This document shows, piece by piece, positions 18,505 through 27,202 of a DNA stretch of 64,000 bases (within the stretch, counting starts at the first letter, position 1; the number at the start of each line of letters is the position of its first letter). The DNA comes from Euzebyella marina (GTDB taxonomy: Bacteria > Bacteroidota > Bacteroidia > Flavobacteriales > Flavobacteriaceae), in NCBI RefSeq assembly GCF_014855515.1, contig NZ_JACYFK010000001.1:1178001-1242000 (forward strand), read 5' to 3'. The notes under the pieces are model-generated. The model was not told where the DNA came from. It was given only the letters and a program-made list of their open reading frames with translations, and ran no database searches. A program made the position numbers and the translations under genes.

Positions 18505-19377
18505 ATGCAAAGTAACATTTTCTTATCAAATATCATTGCCGGAACTATGACTTGGGGTAGTTGGGGCAAGCAATTTTCAACGGCACAAATGGTAGAAATG
18601 ATTCACCATTGCCTTCAAATCGGAATTACCACCTTTGATCATGCCGATATTTATGGCGATTACGGAACGGAAACCCAGTTCGGCGAGGCCTTTAAAGAAA
18701 GCAAGGTTTCTAGGAGCGAAGTTCAGTTTATAAGCAAGTGCGGCATTCAAATGCCAGGCTTTAGAAATAATCGTGTGAAGCACTACGATTATTCAAAAGA
18801 TTACATCATAAGCTCGGCAGAGCAATCATTGAAAAACCTCAAGACAGAGTATTTAGATATATTGTTACTGCACAGACCCAGCCCTCTTTTGAACATTGAT
18901 GAAGTAGCGGAAGCAATTCAGTATTTACAGGATGCCGGAAAAATCAAAGAGTTCGGGGTCTCTAACTTCAACAGTTCTCAAATAGCCCAGTTGGAAAAGA
19001 GAATTCCTGTAAGGGCCAACCAGGTCGAATTTTCACTTACTCAAAGTCAAGTAATGTACGATGGCACGTTAGACGATTGTTCGGCAAATGATAGATTAGC
19101 CATGGCATGGAGCCCGCTCGGGGTTTATTTCAACGATGAAACGCCAATGGTAAGAAGGCTGAAAGAAGCCATGACGCCACTTATTGAGAAATACGATGCA
19201 ACTGAAGACCAAATTTTATTGGCTTGGGTAATGAAGCACCCTTCGAACATTCGGCCAGTGGTCGGAACAACGACAAAATCTCGCTTGTCAAAAGCAATTG
19301 ATGCGGTACAAATCGATTTGGATTTACAAGATTGGTTTGTTTTACTTGAGGCCGCGAAAGGAAATGAAGTTCCCTAA
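18505..19377 (+). CDS. aldo/keto reductase
   Basis: NAD(P)H-dependent oxidoreductase of 290 aa with a TIM-barrel fold. The catalytic tetrad is complete: Asp45 and Tyr50 (DHADIYGDYG), Lys78 (SKCG) and His123 (LLLHRPSP). Its overall pattern is closest to the YdhF-type branch. Physiological substrate unknown. A short-chain dehydrogenase gene follows after 12 bp, so the two are probably cotranscribed, which could mean they act on carbonyls in one pathway or in detoxification. Confidence 0.93.
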   Translation: MQSNIFLSNIIAGTMTWGSWGKQFSTAQMVEMIHHCLQIGITTFDHADIYGDYGTETQFGEAFKESKVSRSEVQFISKCGIQMPGFRNNRVKHYDYSKDYIISSAEQSLKNLKTEYLDILLLHRPSPLLNIDEVAEAIQYLQDAGKIKEFGVSNFNSSQIAQLEKRIPVRANQVEFSLTQSQVMYDGTLDDCSANDRLAMAWSPLGVYFNDETPMVRRLKEAMTPLIEKYDATEDQILLAWVMKHPSNIRPVVGTTTKSRLSKAIDAVQIDLDLQDWFVLLEAAKGNEVP

Positions 19378-19389
19378 AAAACAAATGAA

Positions 19390-20151
19390 ATGATAGATAA
19401 AACAGTTTTGATTACCGGTGCAACAAGCGGTATTGGTCGTGCAACGGCTATTCTTTTTGCAGTTAAAGGCTTTAATTTGATTCTCTGCGGAAGAAGGCAG
19501 GAAAGGCTAGATGTTCTACAGACCGAATTAGGCAAAAAAACAAATGTTCACACCTTGAATTTTGATGTGAGGGATAAAGATTCGGTATTCGAGGCTATTA
19601 ATTCGCTGCCCCCCGAATTTTCTCAAATCGACGTACTGATCAACAATGCCGGAAATGCCCATGGCCTCGATCCCATTGAGCATGGTAATGAAGAAGATTG
19701 GGATGCCATGCTGGATATCAACGTGAAAGGGTTGTTATATGTATCTAAAGCCATTATACCTAAAATGGTTGAGCTAAAATCGGGGCATATTATCAATATA
19801 GGTTCGACTGCGGGTAAAGAGGTGTATCCAAAAGGAAACGTATACTGTGCCAGTAAGCATGCGGTCGATGCCATTACCACAGGTATGCGAATGGACCTTA
19901 ATCCCCACGGCATTAAAGTGGGTGCCGTAAACCCAGGAGCGGTTGAAACCGAATTCAGTAATGTGCGATTCAAAGGTGATGATGAGCGCGCCGATGCGGT
20001 ATACAATGGTTTTGACCCCTTGGTTGCCGAAGATATAGCAGAGACTTTATTGTTCGTAGTTACTAGGCCCGCTCATGTAAATATTGCCGATTTGATTATA
20101 ACACCTACTGCTCAGGCTTCAGCAACGATTTTTAATAAATCGGAATCGTAA
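19390..20151 (+). CDS. short-chain dehydrogenase/reductase (SDR), YdfG-like
   Basis: 253 aa Rossmann-fold oxidoreductase. The cofactor motif TGATSGIG is at residues 9-16, with an Arg-rich GRRQER after beta-2 that points to NADPH. NNAG is at 85-88. The catalytic Ser139, Tyr152 and Lys156 (YCASK) are present. Length and the PGAVETEFS segment resemble YdfG-type 3-hydroxy acid/serine dehydrogenases, but the substrate cannot be read from the sequence. It follows the aldo/keto reductase by 12 bp. Another ATG lies five bases earlier out of frame. Confidence 0.93.
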   Translation: MIDKTVLITGATSGIGRATAILFAVKGFNLILCGRRQERLDVLQTELGKKTNVHTLNFDVRDKDSVFEAINSLPPEFSQIDVLINNAGNAHGLDPIEHGNEEDWDAMLDINVKGLLYVSKAIIPKMVELKSGHIINIGSTAGKEVYPKGNVYCASKHAVDAITTGMRMDLNPHGIKVGAVNPGAVETEFSNVRFKGDDERADAVYNGFDPLVAEDIAETLLFVVTRPAHVNIADLIITPTAQASATIFNKSES

Positions 20152-20222
20152 GGCTATATGGATATTTGATTATAAGTGCTTAAACTTTAAGGTATTCTGA
20201 AATTATCATAAATAATCGGTAA

Positions 20223-20315
20223 ATGAAGGATGCTTCTGTATCTTCATTCATATCTTCAGTATTAGATAGGTCGACTAAGACTAAATCGGCTATGAAAGAC
20301 CCTTTGGTGCTATGA
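20223..20315 (+). CDS. possible 30-residue upstream reading frame coupled to the AlbA_2 gene
   Basis: ATG at 20223 and TGA at 20313-20315, the stop overlapping the next gene's ATG (20312) as ATGA. The peptide is Ser/Lys rich (starts MKDASVSSF) with no hydrophobic segment. Nothing else supports that it is translated; it may be chance. If real, it would couple translation to the next gene. Confidence 0.2.
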   Translation: MKDASVSSFISSVLDRSTKTKSAMKDPLVL

Positions 20316-21448
20316 TCAATAAACGTTTACTGGTAAAGAACCTGCTAGCACATAATGATGAGAATAGTTTTTACGATAAGAAGCGTTTTATCGCCATAGG
20401 TCAGAAAGAGGGTAAGGCCAAGTTTTTAAAACATGTTTGCGCCTTGGCGAACAGTAACCCTACCAACAATTCGTATATCGTTATCGGTGTTGAAGATGAG
20501 GATAACAAGATTGTAGGGGTCGATTTTTTCGATGACAGCAAGATTCAGAACTTGGTAAATGCCTATCTGCAAAATCCTCCTTTGATTTCCTATGAAAATA
20601 TACCTTTTCCGCACCTTCCCGAAGGTAAGGTAGTGGGGCTAGTGACCATCAAATCGGCGGGTAAGGTCTGTGCACTCCGCAAAAATATCTGGAAGTATTA
20701 CGGGGGGATGGTTTTCTTTAGGGAAGGCAGTATTAGCATGCCCAAAGCCTTCGATGTGGTCTTGAAAGATATTAATTCGCATGCCGTAGCTACTATAGAG
20801 CAGCATGCCAGAAATAATATTGAACTTACCTTAGATGGAGTTATTGATTTCATCAACTTTAGGCACAAAGACCTTGAAAGCGATTACAAGGTTTTTAAAG
20901 AGCAATTTGTGGTCTGTTGGGCAGGCCATAAGAAAAAGGTAAAGGGGCAGACTTATTTTTCTAGGGTTGACATTGAACTAATCAACGAACAAGTAAAATT
21001 GTTTTATTCGGCTTTAGATGAAATTACCATTAACTATGATGACCATTCTTTTGCTACCATTGAATATGTTCAATTGGGCCTTGGTCAGAAGCAAGGTTAC
21101 TACCCTTTGGAGAAAATGGTCATCACCTTCAATGATAACGGCACTTATCATATAAAAAGTGATTTGTTGTTCGACCCCCCGCAGTATGATAAAAAGACAC
21201 TTTATCACATTTATAACACGAACAATTCACTTTTGAGAAAGTTGGAGAGTCAAATAAGCTTGAACAAACCCGAGACCGAAGATTTAAAGCAATTGCCCGA
21301 CACCTATTTGATTTGTTTTTTGAACGGATTTGAAGAAGCCCGTGAACGAATGGAAGAGGCGCGACCTATTCTGAAAAAACATGACCGACAGGTTTATGAG
21401 TCTTTAAAGGAGTCTCTTAGAATATTAAGAAAAGTAAAATACAGTTAA
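20312..21448 (+). CDS. AlbA_2 (Schlafen-like) domain protein
   Basis: 378 aa. The N-terminal part (about residues 20-140) carries the AlbA_2 pattern seen in many bacterial 'ATP-binding' or Schlafen-like proteins: a Lys-Glu-Gly segment (GQKEGKAKFLKHVCALAN), a core strand (YIVIGVEDEDNKIVGVD) and PPLISYENIPF. The C-terminal two thirds (about 150-378) are not recognised; they end in helical, charged segments. No signal or membrane segment. In other proteins the AlbA_2 fold binds nucleic acid or nucleotides, so a regulatory or RNA-related role is possible. It ends 4 bp inside the convergent sugar kinase gene. Confidence 0.75.
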   Translation: MINKRLLVKNLLAHNDENSFYDKKRFIAIGQKEGKAKFLKHVCALANSNPTNNSYIVIGVEDEDNKIVGVDFFDDSKIQNLVNAYLQNPPLISYENIPFPHLPEGKVVGLVTIKSAGKVCALRKNIWKYYGGMVFFREGSISMPKAFDVVLKDINSHAVATIEQHARNNIELTLDGVIDFINFRHKDLESDYKVFKEQFVVCWAGHKKKVKGQTYFSRVDIELINEQVKLFYSALDEITINYDDHSFATIEYVQLGLGQKQGYYPLEKMVITFNDNGTYHIKSDLLFDPPQYDKKTLYHIYNTNNSLLRKLESQISLNKPETEDLKQLPDTYLICFLNGFEEARERMEEARPILKKHDRQVYESLKESLRILRKVKYS

Positions 21449-22401
21449 GCTTCTGATTTTTCTTTTAATTGTTCCAATGTGGGCAATGAGGGAATCGCAC
21501 CATAATTGGTGGTAGTGATGGCCCCTGCAATATTTGCCTTTTTAACCATCTTAAGCAATAGTTCGTCGTCCTTCAAAATAGCGGTAGGGTGGGCGAGTGA
21601 AGATATTTGGTATAAAAGACAGCCGATAAACGCATCCCCAGCCCCAGTGGTGTCAACAGGGTTTACAGTTATACTTGGTACTATTGTCTTGATGTTGGCG
21701 GTACTGACCAATGTGCCTTTTCCGCCTAAGGTTACCGTTATTATTTGTGCTCCTTTCTTGTGTAAAACATCGCAGGCTTTTTCAATATCGTCTTCCCCAG
21801 AGAGCAATTGGGCTTCCTCCAGACTAAATTTGCATAAGTGCGATTTTTCGATGAAGGTTGTACATTTTTTTATGAAGGTCTCTTCTTCTTCCTTCCAGAG
21901 ATCGCCCCTGAAATTTGGATCAAAGCTGATAAAGGCGTCCTGGGTAAGGGCGTCAAAAAAGTAGCGTCCGTAAGCTTCCTCCAAATCGCCACCTAACAAA
22001 GCAGTGGCGGCGCCTAAATGAACCATGTGCCCATTGAAACCTTTCTTTATTCCCGAATCATACTTTAGCTTTTTATCCGCCCCGCGACTGAAAACAAAGT
22101 CTCGCTCACCGTTTTCTGCCAATGAGACAAAAGCTAAGGTCGTAAAATGTTTTGACCGTTGGGCCAATGAAATATCTACATGACTTTTCTCAAGAACATT
22201 AAGAAGAAAAGTGCCGAACGGGTCAAAGCCTACGCACCCGACAAACCTGCTGTCGCCACCTAATTTCGCAATGGCACAGGCAACATTTGCTGGGGCACCA
22301 CCGGGTTTTTTGGTGAATTCATCTGCTTTAGAGAGGTCGCTGCCCTGCTTTTCCGCGACAAAATCAATTAACAGTTCGCCAATGCAATAGACGGTTTTCA
22401 T
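21445..22401 (-). CDS. PfkB-family carbohydrate kinase (fructokinase-like)
   Basis: 318 aa sugar kinase of the ribokinase fold, transferring phosphate from ATP. The N-terminal signature KKPGGAPANVACAIAKLG (residues 31-48) and the C-terminal anion-hole and base motif DTTGAGDAFIG with the catalytic Asp are present. Overall layout is that of fructokinases. No sugar genes are adjacent, so the substrate is inferred only from family. It overlaps the convergent AlbA_2 gene by 4 bp. A TACATTTG element (minus strand, 22438-22431) lies 29 bp upstream. Confidence 0.92.
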   Translation of the reverse strand: MKTVYCIGELLIDFVAEKQGSDLSKADEFTKKPGGAPANVACAIAKLGGDSRFVGCVGFDPFGTFLLNVLEKSHVDISLAQRSKHFTTLAFVSLAENGERDFVFSRGADKKLKYDSGIKKGFNGHMVHLGAATALLGGDLEEAYGRYFFDALTQDAFISFDPNFRGDLWKEEEETFIKKCTTFIEKSHLCKFSLEEAQLLSGEDDIEKACDVLHKKGAQIITVTLGGKGTLVSTANIKTIVPSITVNPVDTTGAGDAFIGCLLYQISSLAHPTAILKDDELLLKMVKKANIAGAITTTNYGAIPSLPTLEQLKEKSEA

Positions 22402-22551
22402 AAAAGAAGTTTGATGTTCTAAGGTAATTACAAATGTAGGTTTGTACCAAAAAATAAGACATTTTTCCTTTTTGATAGGCCTTCTGGTGAAGTCTCTTTG
22501 ACCGCATGTTGTAAATCGTTACCTTTTTAAAAAAATAAAACAGGTCTAGAA

Positions 22552-23685
22552 ATGGATATATTCAATGAGATAAAGAAGAAGTTAAGCCATGAATTCATCG
22601 ATATCATCGAGTGGCTCGATTCTTCCAATGACACCATCGTTCATCGATTTGAGCGCTACCAAAATGAAATAAAAAATAACGCCAAGTTAATTGTTAGAGA
22701 GGGACAAACGGCGGTATTTGTCAACGAAGGCCAATTGGCCGATGTTTTTACGCCGGGCACCTATACTCTTAACACGAAAAACTTGCCGATTCTGACCACT
22801 CTAAAAGGGTGGAAATATGGTTTTGATAGCCCATTCAAAGCGGAAGTCTATTTTGTAAATACGAGATTGTTTACAGATGAGAAATGGGGAACTAAAAGTC
22901 CGTTTATGCTTAGTGACAATCGCTTTGGGTTAGTCGAAATACGTGCTTATGGCACATATTCGTTTAGAATTAGCGACCCCGGCAAGTTCGTTGTCAATGT
23001 GGTGGGTACCGATGGTAATTTTACCAGTTATGAGGTCAATGAACATTTGAAAAGTCTAATTGTAACCCGATTCACCGACACCGTAGGTGAGGCCAATTTG
23101 CCGATCGAGCTGTATGCCGCCAATACCACCGAGCTTTCCGATACCTGTCAAGAGGTAATGAAACCCGAATTTGATAGAGTGGGTATTGAATTGGAAAAGT
23201 TCTACATTGAAAATGTCTCAATGCCAGAAGAGCTGAAAAAAGAAATATTTGAATATAGTAGGCTCGATAAACTCGATATGGTCAAACTGTCTCAATTCAA
23301 AGCTGCCAAAGCTATGGAGGCCGCGGCCAAAAATGAAGGTGGTACTGCCGGCGCCGGCATGGGTATGGGAATGGGCTTTGCGCTTGCACAACAGATGGGT
23401 AATTTAATGAATGCTCCATCGAACCAAACAGCTCCACCGCCAAGTGCTCAGAGTGCTGTTCCTCCTCCAATTCCGGGCCAAGTGTTATACTATTATGTGG
23501 TAAACAGCCAACAAAACGGGCCGGTATCGATTGAAAAGTTAAGGGAGTTGTTCGCCAGTAGAACTATAAACAAAGATTCATTGGTCTGGAAACAAGGAAT
23601 GCAGAATTGGCAACCTTTAAAAGATGTCGAAGAACTGAAATCGTTTTTGGGCGGCAATACTCCCCCACCGTTACCAACTGCCTAA
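22552..23685 (+). CDS. SPFH/Band-7 domain protein with C-terminal GYF_2 domain (YdjI-like)
   Basis: 377 aa. The SPFH domain covers about residues 25-255 (KLIVREGQTAVFVNEGQLAD, then RAYGTYSFRISDP) and belongs to the 'virion core protein'/YdjI group rather than classical flotillins, as there is no N-terminal membrane hairpin. A Gly/Met-rich linker (about 262-300) is followed by a Pro-rich stretch and a GYF_2 domain (about 318-372, with YYYVVNSQQNGPVSIEKL), which in other proteins binds proline-rich ligands. The zinc-ribbon membrane protein follows after 27 bp. In Bacillus subtilis, YdjI works with YdjG/YdjH and PspA in membrane stress; no PspA is seen here. Confidence 0.85.
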   Translation: MDIFNEIKKKLSHEFIDIIEWLDSSNDTIVHRFERYQNEIKNNAKLIVREGQTAVFVNEGQLADVFTPGTYTLNTKNLPILTTLKGWKYGFDSPFKAEVYFVNTRLFTDEKWGTKSPFMLSDNRFGLVEIRAYGTYSFRISDPGKFVVNVVGTDGNFTSYEVNEHLKSLIVTRFTDTVGEANLPIELYAANTTELSDTCQEVMKPEFDRVGIELEKFYIENVSMPEELKKEIFEYSRLDKLDMVKLSQFKAAKAMEAAAKNEGGTAGAGMGMGMGFALAQQMGNLMNAPSNQTAPPPSAQSAVPPPIPGQVLYYYVVNSQQNGPVSIEKLRELFASRTINKDSLVWKQGMQNWQPLKDVEELKSFLGGNTPPPLPTA

Positions 23686-23712
23686 ATCAGTAATTACTTA
23701 AACACGAGCCCA

Positions 23713-24801
23713 TTGACATTAGACGATTCTCAGAAGTCTGAACATAAAAAAGCATGTGCGAATTGTGGGGCCGAACTAAAGTTCAAGCCAGGATCTGACC
23801 AGCTGAAATGTGAATATTGCGGTTATGAAGAATTTATTGAGCAAACAAAGAGCAGTTTTGAAGAGCTAGAGCTGAAACATTACCTCGAAGTGGTGGGTGA
23901 AAATGCTTATTCGCATACCATCAACTTGCTTCACTGCAAAAATTGTGGGGCTAATCAACATGTAGAAGAGAACTACAAATCACTGCAATGTGTGTATTGT
24001 GGAGAACCTTTAATAAAGGAAGACGAAGAGCAAGAGGGTTGGATCTTGCCCGGAGCGCTCGTTCCTTTTCAACTTGACAGTAAATCGGCAAAGGCCATCT
24101 TCAAAAAGTGGGTCAACCAATTATGGTTTGCACCCAACAAGCTGAAAAGGGCAGCACTCGACCCAGAGGGCCTACATGGCCTGTACTTACCTTTTTGGAC
24201 ATTCGACGCGAACCTATTTGCCGAATATCAAGGGCAAAGAGGTGACTATTATTACGAAACCAAACGTGTAAGGACAAAAAACGGAACCAGAACCCAACAG
24301 GTACGAAAAACCAGATGGTCTAATGCGTCAGGTTCCGTTAATGGTTTTGTTGATGATATTCTCATTAATGCTTCTCAGAGTAAAAGAAATGATATTCCAA
24401 CTAAAATTGCGTTTTGGGACATGAAAGCGCTAGTGCCCTTTAACTCTAAATACCTTTCAGGTTTCGTAACCGAGAAGTACACCGTTTCTTTAAAAGATGG
24501 GCATCACCTCTCTTTTCAAAAGGCGAAGGAAATTGCCCATTCATGGATCCGAAGGGATATTGGCGGTGACACCCAACGTATACATCACGCAAATATTAAG
24601 TTGGCAGACGAAACGTTCAAGCATGTTTTGCTTCCCGTGTATATCAGTTCATATCGATATGATGGAAAGGATTTTCAATTCTTTATCAATGGTCAGTCTG
24701 GAACCCTAAGCGGCTCAAGACCTTACTCTTTTTGGAAAATTTTCTTTTTGGTGCTGTTTGTTCTTGCCATCATCGCCATAATTGCGACTTTTGCAAAATG
24801 A
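23713..24801 (+). CDS. tandem zinc-ribbon protein with C-terminal membrane anchor (YdjG-like)
   Basis: 362 aa from a TTG at 23713. No ATG or GTG lies between the upstream in-frame stop and the first zinc ribbon, so TTG is the only likely start. Two zinc ribbons of identical spacing are seen: Cys15, 18, 33, 36 and Cys75, 78, 93, 96. A middle domain (about 110-325) is of a type often mislabelled as PriA-like helicase in automatic annotation. A single C-terminal helix (about 338-360) is a tail anchor. It is probably a partner of the SPFH protein encoded 27 bp upstream. The phosphoesterase gene overlaps its end (ATGA). Confidence 0.8.
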   Translation: MTLDDSQKSEHKKACANCGAELKFKPGSDQLKCEYCGYEEFIEQTKSSFEELELKHYLEVVGENAYSHTINLLHCKNCGANQHVEENYKSLQCVYCGEPLIKEDEEQEGWILPGALVPFQLDSKSAKAIFKKWVNQLWFAPNKLKRAALDPEGLHGLYLPFWTFDANLFAEYQGQRGDYYYETKRVRTKNGTRTQQVRKTRWSNASGSVNGFVDDILINASQSKRNDIPTKIAFWDMKALVPFNSKYLSGFVTEKYTVSLKDGHHLSFQKAKEIAHSWIRRDIGGDTQRIHHANIKLADETFKHVLLPVYISSYRYDGKDFQFFINGQSGTLSGSRPYSFWKIFFLVLFVLAIIAIIATFAK

Positions 24802-25523
24802 GAACATTGGTTATAGGCGATATTCACTCGGGATTAAAGGGTTTGAAGCAGTTATTGAAAAGGGCTTCGGTTACAGAAAAAGACCAGCTAATATTTTTAG
24901 GAGACTATGTAGACGGTTGGAGCACTGCCGTTGAAACTGTTTCTTTTCTTATCGAATTGAAAAAGACCCATAATTGTATATTTATACGTGGCAACCATGA
25001 TGTTCTTTGTCAAGATTGGCTGTTGCATAAAAAAGACAATCCCCTGTGGTTGCAACATGGGGGCAGGGCCACGTTGAGTTCTTATGATGCGGCCGACCCC
25101 GCTCTTATTGCCGATCACCTGAACTTTTATGAAAATTTGCGTAATTACTATTTAGATAAGAAAAACAGGTTGTTCTTGCATGCAGGGTTCACTAATTTAA
25201 AAGGTATTGATTACGAGTATTTTGAGCAGACTTTCTATTGGGACCGTACTTTATGGGAGCTAGCTTGTTCATTGAATCCGGAATTGAGACCTGATGATGT
25301 CAGGTACCCGAAAAGGCTTACCAATTATAAGGAGATTTTTATTGGCCATACGCCCATAACAAAAACGGGTGTTGCGAAACCCACAAGGGCCGCTAATGTC
25401 TGGAATATCGATACAGGTGCAGCCTTTAGAGGGCCTTTATCGATGCTCGATGTCGACACCAAAGAGGTTTGGCAAAGTGAGCCGGTTCAAGACCTTTATC
25501 CAAATGAGCAAGGAAGAAATTGA
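24798..25523 (+). CDS. PPP-type serine/threonine protein phosphatase-like metallophosphoesterase
   Basis: 241 aa. The start ATG at 24798 overlaps the upstream stop (ATGA); a longer in-frame start at 24732 would lie inside the previous gene and add a Cys/His-rich leader without family support. The metal-binding motifs are all present: GDIHSG (7-12), GDYVDGW, GNHD, then HAG and GHTP in the second half, typical of bacterial PPP phosphatases. The translational coupling to the zinc-ribbon gene suggests a role in the same process, perhaps dephosphorylating a partner. Cytoplasmic. Confidence 0.88.
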   Translation: MRTLVIGDIHSGLKGLKQLLKRASVTEKDQLIFLGDYVDGWSTAVETVSFLIELKKTHNCIFIRGNHDVLCQDWLLHKKDNPLWLQHGGRATLSSYDAADPALIADHLNFYENLRNYYLDKKNRLFLHAGFTNLKGIDYEYFEQTFYWDRTLWELACSLNPELRPDDVRYPKRLTNYKEIFIGHTPITKTGVAKPTRAANVWNIDTGAAFRGPLSMLDVDTKEVWQSEPVQDLYPNEQGRN

Positions 25524-25584
25524 AAATAGCTTCCTTAATTCTGTAATTTGACTATTTTAAACGAACTTTGTAAAAAAGGAAAAG

Positions 25585-26583
25585 ATGCCCGAAAAGAATA
25601 TAAGATTAGAGGTAATGAAGGCTATCGAGCCACAGGTTGAAGGGTTTATGGAATCTTTTCTTCTTCCCGTGGATAAGATTTGGCAGCCAAGTGATTTTTT
25701 GCCCGATTCGGAAAATGACAATTTTTTGGAAGCAGTAAGAGAACTGCGTGGAGAGTCTAAAGAACTCGGGTATGACTTCTGGGTTACTATGGTGGCCGAC
25801 ACCATTACCGAAGAGGCATTGCCGACCTACGAATCTTGGTTGATGGATGTTGAAGGTATCGACCAACATGGTGATAATAAGAGAACAGGTTGGGCCAAAT
25901 GGGTTAGGGCATGGACGGCGGAAGAGAATCGCCATGGTGATGTATTGAATAAATACCTTTATCTATCGGGCAGGGTGAATATGCGCGAGATAGAGATTAC
26001 CACTCAGCACCTGATATCAGATGGTTTTGATATCGGTACCGATAGAGATCCCTATAAAAACTTTGTATATACTTCTTTTCAAGAATTGGCTACCAATATT
26101 TCTCATAAAAGGGTGGGTCAAATGGCACGAAAAAAGGGCAATGCTCTTTTAGGTAAAATGTGTACGATTATTGCCGGTGACGAGATGAGACATCACCTTG
26201 CTTACAGGGAGTTTGTTAAGACTATTTTTGGCGAAGACCCATCAGGTATGATGTTGGCCTTTGCCGATATGATGAAGAAGAAAATAGTCATGCCGGCCCA
26301 CTTTCTAAAGGAGTCCGGTGGTGCTATCGGTGAAGCGTTTGAAAACTTTTCTAACTGTGCCCAACGCCTAGGTGTATATACCGCACAAGATTACGTTGAT
26401 ATTTTAAGAAAGCTTAATTCTTACTGGGAACTGGAAAGTGTGCGTGGCTTGAATGATGAAGCAGAAAAGGCAAGGGATTATCTGATAAAATTACCGGCTA
26501 GATTAGAGCGTATCGCCGAGCGAATGAAGTTTCCTGAAGACCAATACAAATTTAAATGGGTCGAGGCTAACGGAATGATTTAG
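25585..26583 (+). CDS. acyl-[acyl-carrier-protein] desaturase (soluble di-iron)
   Basis: 332 aa. Soluble desaturase that places a cis double bond in acyl-ACP using a di-iron centre, O2 and ferredoxin. The iron ligands are visible: Glu77, Glu114 and His117 (EENRH), Glu167, Glu200 and His203 (DEMRH). The fold and length match the plant stearoyl-ACP desaturase family, which also occurs in actinobacteria and flavobacteria. It most likely makes membrane monounsaturated fatty acids. It stands alone, with a strong terminator 18 bp after its stop. Confidence 0.93.
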   Translation: MPEKNIRLEVMKAIEPQVEGFMESFLLPVDKIWQPSDFLPDSENDNFLEAVRELRGESKELGYDFWVTMVADTITEEALPTYESWLMDVEGIDQHGDNKRTGWAKWVRAWTAEENRHGDVLNKYLYLSGRVNMREIEITTQHLISDGFDIGTDRDPYKNFVYTSFQELATNISHKRVGQMARKKGNALLGKMCTIIAGDEMRHHLAYREFVKTIFGEDPSGMMLAFADMMKKKIVMPAHFLKESGGAIGEAFENFSNCAQRLGVYTAQDYVDILRKLNSYWELESVRGLNDEAEKARDYLIKLPARLERIAERMKFPEDQYKFKWVEANGMI

Positions 26584-26601
26584 ACCTATGATAACAACAA
26601 A

Positions 26602-26634
26602 AAAGGGAGGCTTAGTTTAAGCCTCCCTTTTTTG
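26602..26634. terminator. bidirectional intrinsic terminator
   Basis: Perfect 12-bp stem AAAGGGAGGCTT (26602-26613) / AAGCCTCCCTTT (26619-26630) with a 5-nt loop and flanking A and T runs on both sides. It serves the convergent desaturase and the helix-hairpin-helix gene. Confidence 0.88.
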
Positions 26635-26635
26635 T

Positions 26636-27202
26636 TTATAGTCGCCCATGGTCATGTTCATCTTGCCATTTGGCCAATTCTACCCATTTACCTTCATAAC
26701 ACATTTTAGCTTGCATGGGCCAAGAAGAAGGATCATGAATTCTGTATCTCTCGCCTCCAGTTGCCAGCACTTCTTTGCAACTGGCCACTGATGTTTCTGA
26801 AAGTGCTTTCCAAGTGGCGATACCGGCAGTCTGAAAAAGACCTGCAATTTTAGGTCCGATTCCCTCAATCACCTTTAAGTCGTTATTTTGAATGGTTTTG
26901 CCGAACACGGCTTTTGCGTTATCGGCATTAAAAGGAATTAATACAGGAAGTTCAGGAATATCATCTGAGGTATCTACGAAAGAAGTAGTGTCGTCTATTG
27001 CCGGGGCGCTGGCAATTTTTTGGGTACAGGCATCTAATTCAGCTTGCAGTTTGATATTTCTATCCTTAAACATTTGTAACTCTGCAACATTATTGACCGC
27101 TTTTATACTTCTCTTACCAAGACAATAACCTAAGAAGGCACATAAAATACCGAACAGAATAAAAATGAGCCAATACCAAATACTTATGTTTTCGAAATTC
27201 AT
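26636..27202 (-). CDS. membrane-anchored protein with helix-hairpin-helix domain
   Basis: 188 aa. One N-terminal membrane helix (about residues 8-28, WYWLIFILFGILCAFLGYCL) is followed by a short coiled-coil-like stretch (about 38-60) and a linker. A helix-hairpin-helix domain (about 105-165) contains LKVIEGIGPKIAGLFQTAGI and ends with a WP-rich stretch (DPSSWPMQAKMCYEGKW). Similar proteins are common in Bacteroidota and are often called 'predicted 5' DNA nuclease'-like from the hairpin fold. Nuclease activity is not shown by any catalytic residue here. Function unknown. Confidence 0.82.
   Translation of the reverse strand: MNFENISIWYWLIFILFGILCAFLGYCLGKRSIKAVNNVAELQMFKDRNIKLQAELDACTQKIASAPAIDDTTSFVDTSDDIPELPVLIPFNADNAKAVFGKTIQNNDLKVIEGIGPKIAGLFQTAGIATWKALSETSVASCKEVLATGGERYRIHDPSSWPMQAKMCYEGKWVELAKWQDEHDHGRL

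Noticed and set aside
20312-21448. AlbA_2 protein as an anti-phage defence gene
   Set aside because: It lacks nuclease, helicase or toxin neighbours and sits between metabolic genes; a general regulatory role is more likely.
24732-24797. longer N-terminus for the phosphoesterase
   Set aside because: It would overlap the membrane-anchor codons of the previous gene; the ATG at 24798 precedes the conserved GDIHSG start and couples by ATGA.
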